Source: an uncultured Barnesiella sp. (GTDB taxonomy: Bacteria; Bacteroidota; Bacteroidia; Bacteroidales; Barnesiellaceae_A). Taken from it: a stretch of 6,137 nucleotides of DNA. A model generated the notes under the pieces. That model was given only the letters and a program-made list of their open reading frames with translations, was not told the DNA's origin and made no database searches. A program made the translations under genes and the position numbers. This document shows, in pieces, positions 1 through 4,232 of the stretch. The stretch spans positions 1 to 6,137 of the forward strand of contig CAJGDT010000097.1 in NCBI GenBank assembly GCA_904502265.1. The letters are read 5' to 3'. Within the stretch, counting starts at the first letter, position 1, and each line of letters opens with the position of its first letter.

Positions 1-627
1 CCAGTCGCCTACATTCAACATCTTGTTGGCCGAGAGTTGCACACCGGCTACCAAGCCCAACAGAAGATTTTGAAACACCAACATCAATACGGCTGCCGAT
101 GCGCCCAAACCGGCAAGCAGATTTACGGGCGACTTATCGACGATAATACTTATCATAATGATGATAGCCAATGCCCATAAAAGCACTTGCAACATCTGAG
201 AAAAACCTCTAACGGGCTTATTGCGGAACGAGTCGGTATCCTCTAAGATATGGGCAAAAGCCGAAATAAAAGAGACCAAAAAGCGCAAAACAATGGCTAC
301 CATATATATCCAGCACAAACGCTCTGCAAGGTCATACAATGCATCGTTGCCTACAAACACAAAGGGCATAAAGACTACCAACAATATAGACGGAATGACT
401 GCCAACATATTGTCGAGAACCTTTTGGTCAAGCAACACATCGTCCCATCCGGCCTTTGACACCCGCACAATACGGCGCACGACTTTGTTAAGAACCAATT
501 TTGTCAATCGGTCGACAATGGCTACTACCAATAATAGGATACTTGCCGAAACAAGCTGCTCGACCCACGTAAAATGAGCGGCATCAATGTGAAACCATTG
601 TAAGATTATCGTTCTCCAGTTTTCCAT
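1..627 (-). CDS. MscS-family mechanosensitive ion channel, YbdG-like, N-terminal part (3' end outside window)
   Basis: This is probably a small-conductance mechanosensitive channel of the inner membrane, which opens under membrane tension during hypo-osmotic shock to release solutes. The 209 codons present start at an ATG whose first base is 627 and stay open to the window edge, so the C-terminus is missing. Hydrophobic segments lie at about residues 25-42, 75-92, 104-125 and 146-163. They are followed by the Gly/Ala-rich pore helix of the MscS family, with LLAGLGASAAVLMLVFQ at 170-186, then GLVAGVQLSAN at 191-201 and VGDW at 206-209, which opens the beta domain. The several N-terminal helices before the pore fit the larger YbdG/YnaI-type channels rather than minimal MscS. 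Where I recall a Lys/Asp pair before the ILG motif in YbdG, this protein has Q186-N187. It follows the DUF6048 gene by only 4 nt, so it is likely cotranscribed. The family call is firm; the subtype is less so. Confidence 0.9.
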   Translation of the reverse strand, partial: MENWRTIILQWFHIDAAHFTWVEQLVSASILLLVVAIVDRLTKLVLNKVVRRIVRVSKAGWDDVLLDQKVLDNMLAVIPSILLVVFMPFVFVGNDALYDLAERLCWIYMVAIVLRFLVSFISAFAHILEDTDSFRNKPVRGFSQMLQVLLWALAIIIMISIIVDKSPVNLLAGLGASAAVLMLVFQNLLLGLVAGVQLSANKMLNVGDW

Positions 628-631
628 ATTA

Positions 632-1450
632 TCACAATTCTACAATATCTTTTTCTTGTTCTTTATTACCGAAAGGAATATTATATCCTACTGTATAGGT
701 AAATCCAAATCCTCCTTCTTGCGGACCAAAACCAGGTATATAATAGGGCTTACCATACTGTGAACTACCGCAATCTATCAGCAAACGGTATCGACCCGAC
801 CAGCCCATATAGAAGTTCTTGTATATCTGTACACGCAATACGACAGCTATCTCGCCCCAATGAGCAAATGCCGTCTCCTGGGGTGTAGAGGTCACTATTG
901 AACTATCCCAGTAACTATCACTGAGGGATATATTATCCCAATTATACTTAAACGATGTGAGACCATAGCGCAGACCAACACCCACAAAGCTCTCCGAGCC
1001 ATTGTTGTAAAAGAAATTGTAATTAAGACCTACCCTTCCATACAACGAAGGTGCACAATTGAATGTATAATTGTTATTGGTAGGCGTATACTGGGCTGTA
1101 CCTACACCCACCTCTATTACAGGGAAAAAGCGATGATACAGGTCGAGCTCGACCCCCACCTCATAGCTACCATATTGTGTACCCAATAAGTTCATCACAG
1201 GTGCCGAAATATCGGCTGTTATGAGCAATCCACCCAACAGAGGGGCATTGTGTATAGGTTTTGCATCAGCCACAGTATCGGCCGTAATGGTATCAAGACG
1301 CGCTTTCTCTATCTGCTTGGCTATAATTTCCATAGGTAGGTCATTACTCTCTACAGGTGTAACGACACGTTGCGCCGATGCCGACACAATAGCCAACGAC
1401 CAAAGTGCCACACAAAGCAATATGAATTGTATAGTTTTATTGTGCCACAT
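632..1450 (-). CDS. DUF6048-type exported protein, candidate outer-membrane beta-barrel
   Basis: Function is unknown. From the ATG at 1450 the product is 272 residues and begins with a classical signal peptide: a short polar start, a hydrophobic stretch at about 8-22, and a cleavage site after Ala26 in SASAQ. The mature part starts with a polar, Asp/Thr-rich segment. From about residue 72 it has alternating aromatic and hydrophobic strands with Gly turns (GLLITADIS, FFPVIEVGVG, YGRVGLNYNF, FVGVGLRYGLTSF, FGFTYTVGYNIPF), the pattern of a small outer-membrane barrel. The phrase FFPVIEVGVG and the aromatic strand before the C-terminus match what I remember of DUF6048, a Bacteroidota family found beside DUF6452. 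An in-frame ATG at 1483 would add 11 residues. I prefer 1450 because it gives a normal signal peptide and cuts the overlap with the upstream gene from 47 to 14 nt. The stop lies 4 nt before the MscS gene. Barrel topology is inferred from strand pattern only. Confidence 0.8.
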   Translation of the reverse strand: MWHNKTIQFILLCVALWSLAIVSASAQRVVTPVESNDLPMEIIAKQIEKARLDTITADTVADAKPIHNAPLLGGLLITADISAPVMNLLGTQYGSYEVGVELDLYHRFFPVIEVGVGTAQYTPTNNNYTFNCAPSLYGRVGLNYNFFYNNGSESFVGVGLRYGLTSFKYNWDNISLSDSYWDSSIVTSTPQETAFAHWGEIAVVLRVQIYKNFYMGWSGRYRLLIDCGSSQYGKPYYIPGFGPQEGGFGFTYTVGYNIPFGNKEQEKDIVEL

Positions 1451-1937
1451 AATAATAGAGTCGCAAAGTTTCTTCATCAACATTCGTTACCACGTCTACC
1501 ATGACAGCAGCCGAGTCGAGCATATAAGTGGTATAAGAAAAATCGTCTATCTGATAATTAAATGTTACACCACAATCGGCCGATATAAAATGCGGATAGC
1601 GTGTATAAATAAAAGTAAGCGTATCGCATATGCCATATTGAGCCAAGGATTTCATATCGTAACGAATGACAAAACGTGTTGTATCGGAATCGTTGCGAAA
1701 TGGTAGCGAAAATGATGTTACACGCTTACCACAATCGACTATCATCGCGCCCGACTTTTGCCCTATACCATATACCGAAATTGAGTCTACCGAAATAGTT
1801 TTATCAGGCATATTAGAGGCATATAGCGCCGCCTTGGGAATGCTTGTACGATTCTCAAAGCAACCATTGTCGCAGCCAACAACAAGTGTCATAAGAGCCA
1901 CAACAAGAAGAAATATAAATCTGCGTTTTATCGCCAT
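1437..1937 (-). CDS. DUF6452-type lipoprotein of unknown function
   Basis: The product is 166 residues with a type II (lipoprotein) signal: basic start MAIKRR, hydrophobic core at about 7-20, and lipobox VVGC with the acylated cysteine at residue 22. Asp follows the cysteine; the Bacteroidota surface-export signal is typically a run of acidic residues after the cysteine, and only D23 is acidic here, so surface exposure is uncertain. A second cysteine, C26, follows in GCFENRTS. The mature part, about 145 residues, is rich in Asp/Thr and short beta strands (FVIRYD, LTFIYTRYPHFISADCG), suggesting one all-beta domain. I assign DUF6452 from the Cys-Glu-Asn-Arg start, the size and the DUF6048 neighbour. 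The ATG lies inside the end of the nitroreductase gene (10-nt overlap), and the gene's own end overlaps the DUF6048 start, so all three are probably translationally coupled. A role as periplasmic-face partner of the DUF6048 barrel is inference. Confidence 0.8.
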   Translation of the reverse strand: MAIKRRFIFLLVVALMTLVVGCDNGCFENRTSIPKAALYASNMPDKTISVDSISVYGIGQKSGAMIVDCGKRVTSFSLPFRNDSDTTRFVIRYDMKSLAQYGICDTLTFIYTRYPHFISADCGVTFNYQIDDFSYTTYMLDSAAVMVDVVTNVDEETLRLYYYVAQ

Positions 1938-2455
1938 ACAACAATTTCGTCTATCGTTTTACGTTTTTTGGGGGAGGGTTCACTTTCCACAGGATAACCT
2001 ATAGGCAGCAGTACCATTGGCTCAACATTTGAAGGAAGTTCCAGGAGTTGGGCACAAGCTTCGACATCGAAGTTACAAACCCAACAAGTTCCCAAACCAC
2101 ATTCAGTTGCAGCCAAAGCTAAATGTTCGGTTGCAATAGCAATATCTATATCACAATGGTCCTTGCCGTCTGATGCTCTATGCCACGATTCATTGTGATT
2201 TCCACACACAACAATGCAACATGGCGCACTATTGAACCACTCACGATGATACACCGCTTGCAAGCGACGTAACATATCAGGCTCACGTACCACCACAAAA
2301 GTCCAAGGCTGGTAGTTGACGGCCGATGGTGCCATACGAGCCACCTCCAAGATGTATTGTAAAACATCATCGGGCACAGGTTGCTGCGCGTAATTGCGAG
2401 TGGCATGCCGTTGCCGTGACAGAGACAAAAGATTTCCCTCCATGATCGGCTGCAT
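1928..2455 (-). CDS. Nitroreductase-family FMN oxidoreductase
   Basis: This is a 175-residue cytoplasmic flavoprotein that probably transfers electrons from NAD(P)H through bound FMN to a quinone, nitro or other small acceptor; the substrate cannot be read from sequence. Family marks are the FMN-phosphate segment RQRHATRNY at 14-22 (R14, R16, R20), PSAVNYQPW at 43-51, GLGTCWVCNFD at 120-130 contacting the flavin, and the closing LPIGYP at 150-155. It is short for the family (often 170-220), close to the minimal fold. Eight cysteines are unusual: C79, C80, C84, C101, C119, C124, C127 and C134, with C124-x-x-C127 in the flavin loop. No ferredoxin domain or CxxCxxC motif is present. The ATG shares one base with the stop of the glycosyltransferase gene (TAATG), and a second Met at residue 5 is an alternative start. 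The link to the envelope genes around it is unexplained. Confidence 0.92.
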   Translation of the reverse strand: MQPIMEGNLLSLSRQRHATRNYAQQPVPDDVLQYILEVARMAPSAVNYQPWTFVVVREPDMLRRLQAVYHREWFNSAPCCIVVCGNHNESWHRASDGKDHCDIDIAIATEHLALAATECGLGTCWVCNFDVEACAQLLELPSNVEPMVLLPIGYPVESEPSPKKRKTIDEIVVWR

Positions 2456-3390
2456 TAATCCAATACCTTGGCTAAATGATACTTATTGCGATCGGCTGCG
2501 TTGCGCGAAATTAGCTCGCCCAAGAAACCTGTAAGGAACAACTGAGTACCCAATACCATCGATGTGAGCGACACATAGAAATAGGGCGAATCGGTCACAC
2601 CGGTACGCACACCACATATCTTCAATATCACAACTATCATCACAGCTATAAAGCCAATAATAAACATGAGACTACCCAACAAGCCAAAGAAGTGCATGGG
2701 CTTGACAGCGAATTTCGAGAAGAACCACAAAGTCATCAAATCAAGATAACCATTAACAAAACGGTCAAGTCCGAACTTTGTAGTACCATACTTACGAGCC
2801 TGATGTTGTACCACCTTCTCACCGATGCGGGTATATCCTGCATTTTTAGCCAGATATGGCATATAACGGTGCATATCGCCATATACCTCAATATTCTTTA
2901 CAACCTCACGACGATAAGCCTTCAGACCACAATTGAAGTCATTCAATATTATACCAGTAACCTTACGTGCAGTAGCGTTGAATAACTTGGTAGGGATAGT
3001 CTTTGACAACGGATCGTAACGCTTCTTCTTCCAACCCGAAACAAGGTCATAGCCATCTTCCTTAATCATGCGATACAATTCGGGAATTTCATCGGGGCTA
3101 TCTTGCAAGTCGGCATCCATCGTGATAACCACATCGCCCTGTACACGCTCAAAGCCTACGTGCAAAGCCGGAGACTTGCCATAATTGCGACGGAAAGAGA
3201 TACCTTTCACACAGTCATTTTTCTCGCGAAGCTGCTCTATTACTTGCCATGAATTATCGGTACTGCCGTCATTGACAAACCATATTTCGTAAGTAAAGTT
3301 ATTTTCTTTCATTACACGAGCTATCCAAGCCTCAAGTTCGGGCAATGACTCAGCTTCGTTATATAGTGGTATTACTAATGAAATATCCAT
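2455..3390 (-). CDS. Family 2 glycosyltransferase, polyprenyl-phosphate sugar transferase type (GtrB/ArnC-like)
   Basis: This 311-residue enzyme probably moves a sugar from a nucleotide donor to undecaprenyl phosphate on the cytoplasmic face of the inner membrane, making a lipid-linked donor for envelope glycosylation. The GT-A domain spans about 1-225: VIPLYNEAESL at 6-16, nucleotide-binding VNDGSTD at 39-45, metal-binding DADLQD at 92-97, the NDFNCGLKAYRR segment at 150-161, and QHQARKYGTTKF at 195-206, the last matching the catalytic loop of the DPM1/GtrB group. Two membrane helices follow at about 232-258 and 271-292, the usual GtrB/ArnC topology, and a charged tail ends the protein. Length is typical (about 300-330). 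The start is the ATG at 3390, preceded by a strongly A-rich leader and no clear Shine-Dalgarno site. The DUF4199 gene lies 22 nt upstream, and the stop overlaps the nitroreductase start by one base. The sugar is unknown, and no flippase or acceptor transferase of a known family lies in the window. Confidence 0.95.
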   Translation of the reverse strand: MDISLVIPLYNEAESLPELEAWIARVMKENNFTYEIWFVNDGSTDNSWQVIEQLREKNDCVKGISFRRNYGKSPALHVGFERVQGDVVITMDADLQDSPDEIPELYRMIKEDGYDLVSGWKKKRYDPLSKTIPTKLFNATARKVTGIILNDFNCGLKAYRREVVKNIEVYGDMHRYMPYLAKNAGYTRIGEKVVQHQARKYGTTKFGLDRFVNGYLDLMTLWFFSKFAVKPMHFFGLLGSLMFIIGFIAVMIVVILKICGVRTGVTDSPYFYVSLTSMVLGTQLFLTGFLGELISRNAADRNKYHLAKVLD

Positions 3391-3412
3391 ATAGTCAATA
3401 TTTTATTTGTTT

Positions 3413-3943
3413 TTATTTTTTCTTTCTTAATACAATAGGTGCTACTACAATGGAAAGCAAAGAGCCAAAGAATACATTTGCCCACATGGTCGACATAACC
3501 ATCTGCATGGCCGATGGCAAAGCATCAGCCGAGAGCATTTTGCGCATTTCTTCCAGCGTCACACTATCCTCCATTACACCCATTTCCTCTATCATCTTGA
3601 GTGATTGAGTTGCCGCATTGGCAATGTAGTCGGGACTGATATATTGGTAAAATATATACTCAGGTATACAACTTATCAGCGAAGCAAAAAAGAAAAGCAT
3701 GATACCCATCATCCACAGCATACCAAAACCCGATAAATGTCCACTTTGTTTATGAAAGCGCATAAGCACATAGTAAAGCATCACCGGAGTTCCTATAAAC
3801 AACAACATGGCCACGGTATTGAATAGTGGCGAATACATCCCGGCAATACCACATACAAAGCGTGCCAAGAGATATAAGCCCAACCATACACCACCTTCCA
3901 TGGCATACATCAACAGGCTTTTTCTTTGTATTTTCTCGGTCAT
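3413..3943 (-). CDS. DUF4199 family membrane protein
   Basis: Function is unknown. From the ATG at 3943 the product has 176 residues and four likely membrane segments at about 17-34, 40-61, 73-93 and 145-172. Between the third and fourth lies a polar, Met- and Glu-rich stretch of about 50 residues, and the protein ends in RKKK. This topology, size and position ahead of a family 2 glycosyltransferase match the DUF4199 family of Bacteroidota. An in-frame ATG at 3982 would add 13 residues, but the exact -7 promoter match at 3968-3975 would then lie inside the coding region, and MTEKIQRKS is a better N-terminus before the first helix; I therefore use 3943. It is the first gene of the minus-strand operon. 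Because it has about four helices and precedes a GtrB-like enzyme, it could do a job like GtrA, the small flippase of lipid-linked sugars. That is inference, with no sequence similarity to GtrA seen. Confidence 0.85.
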   Translation of the reverse strand: MTEKIQRKSLLMYAMEGGVWLGLYLLARFVCGIAGMYSPLFNTVAMLLFIGTPVMLYYVLMRFHKQSGHLSGFGMLWMMGIMLFFFASLISCIPEYIFYQYISPDYIANAATQSLKMIEEMGVMEDSVTLEEMRKMLSADALPSAMQMVMSTMWANVFFGSLLSIVVAPIVLRKKK

Positions 3944-3967
3944 TTTATACAACATTATATTAATGTG

Positions 3968-3975
3968 CAAATATA
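3968..3975 (-). promoter_or_regulatory. Promoter -7 element for the six-gene envelope operon
   Basis: Read on the minus strand this is TATATTTG, an exact match to the Bacteroidota -7 consensus TAnnTTTG recognised by the primary sigma factor. Transcription would start near 3961, giving a leader of about 18 nt before the ATG at 3943. No good -33 TTTG sits at the usual 19-21 nt spacing; the nearest candidates are too close. The promoter may be weak or helped by the A/T-rich DNA at 3991-4020. Confidence 0.55.
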
Positions 3976-3990
3976 AGCACAAACGGGCAA

Positions 3991-4017
3991 GAAATATGAA
4001 GTTTGCTTCAATATTTT
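3991..4017. repeat. A/T-rich hairpin with adjoining T run
   Basis: TGAAG at 3997-4001 and CTTCA at 4006-4010 are perfect inverted arms around a 4-nt loop TTTG. Skipping one bulged A at 4011, the stem extends by five A-T pairs and one G-T wobble (3991-3996 with 4012-4017). A run of six T's on the plus strand (4014-4019) overlaps the 3' arm. On that strand it resembles a weak intrinsic terminator, yet no plus-strand gene ends here. It lies about 30-55 nt upstream of the predicted start of the minus-strand operon, so an upstream A/T-rich promoter element or a protein site is equally possible. Confidence 0.4.
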
Positions 4018-4144
4018 TTACCGCAATGTCAGTATATACGAGAGGATAACCTTATTTTGAGAGCTAAACAACTAAATTCATGAAGTATTGAACCAAGTAC
4101 TTTGAGAATATGGCACACTGATTATAAACATCACAACTAAGTAA

Positions 4145-4178
4145 TTCAACCTATAAAGTTTCTTATCGGTAGGTTGAA
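4145..4178. repeat. Perfect 9-bp inverted repeat, candidate operator of mutS2
   Basis: TTCAACCTA at 4145-4153 and TAGGTTGAA at 4170-4178 are exact reverse complements separated by 16 nt. The centre-to-centre distance of 25 nt would put the arms a little over two helical turns apart, as expected for a dimeric regulator. The right arm includes the only reasonable -33 candidate of the mutS2 promoter (GTTG, 4173-4176), so a bound protein would block RNA polymerase. It lies upstream of the predicted transcript start and lacks a T run, so it is unlikely to be an attenuator or terminator of mutS2. No regulator gene is present in the window. Confidence 0.45.
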
Positions 4179-4206
4179 GGTTGTATCGCATATTTTATTA
4201 ATTTTG
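4173..4206 (+). promoter_or_regulatory. mutS2 promoter (Bacteroidota type)
   Basis: TAATTTTG at 4199-4206 matches the -7 consensus TAnnTTTG exactly. GTTG at 4173-4176 lies 22 nt upstream and can serve as an imperfect -33 TTTG box, slightly wider than the usual 19-21 nt. Transcription would begin near 4213, leaving an A-rich leader of about 20 nt before the GTG at 4233, with no strong Shine-Dalgarno sequence. Confidence 0.55.
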
Positions 4207-4232
4207 CATGCTGAATAAAGAGCAAATAAGAC

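Larger units (their letters stand above)
3944..4232. other. Divergent intergenic region between the envelope operon and mutS2
   Basis: This 289-nt A/T-rich stretch holds the control region of both transcription units. It contains a -7 promoter match facing each gene, a perfect 9-bp inverted repeat next to the mutS2 promoter and an A/T-rich hairpin upstream of the operon promoter. I found no credible gene: plus-strand ATGs at 4026, 4080 and 4110 all reach a stop within a few codons, and the 61-codon minus-strand ORF at 4163-4348 mostly lies antisense to mutS2. Between about 4020 and 4140 I see nothing else beyond an 8-bp palindrome, AAGTACTT, at 4095-4102. Confidence 0.75.

Noticed and set aside
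221..577. 118-codon plus-strand open frame
   Set aside because: It lies wholly antisense to the MscS gene, whose reading is clearly real; the product is Thr/Ser/Asn-rich with no recognisable domain.
1451..1483. Longer N-terminus for the DUF6048 protein from ATG 1483
   Set aside because: It would put 11 extra polar residues before the signal peptide and increase the overlap with the upstream gene to 47 nt; not excluded, but less likely.
1221..1706. 161-codon plus-strand open frame
   Set aside because: It is antisense to the DUF6048 and DUF6452 genes across their overlap and has no domain or promoter.
3944..3982. Longer N-terminus for the DUF4199 protein from ATG 3982
   Set aside because: The exact -7 promoter match at 3968-3975 would fall inside the coding sequence.
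4095..4102. 8-bp palindrome AAGTACTT in the intergenic region
   Set aside because: Palindromes this short are expected by chance in A/T-rich DNA, and it is not aligned with either promoter.
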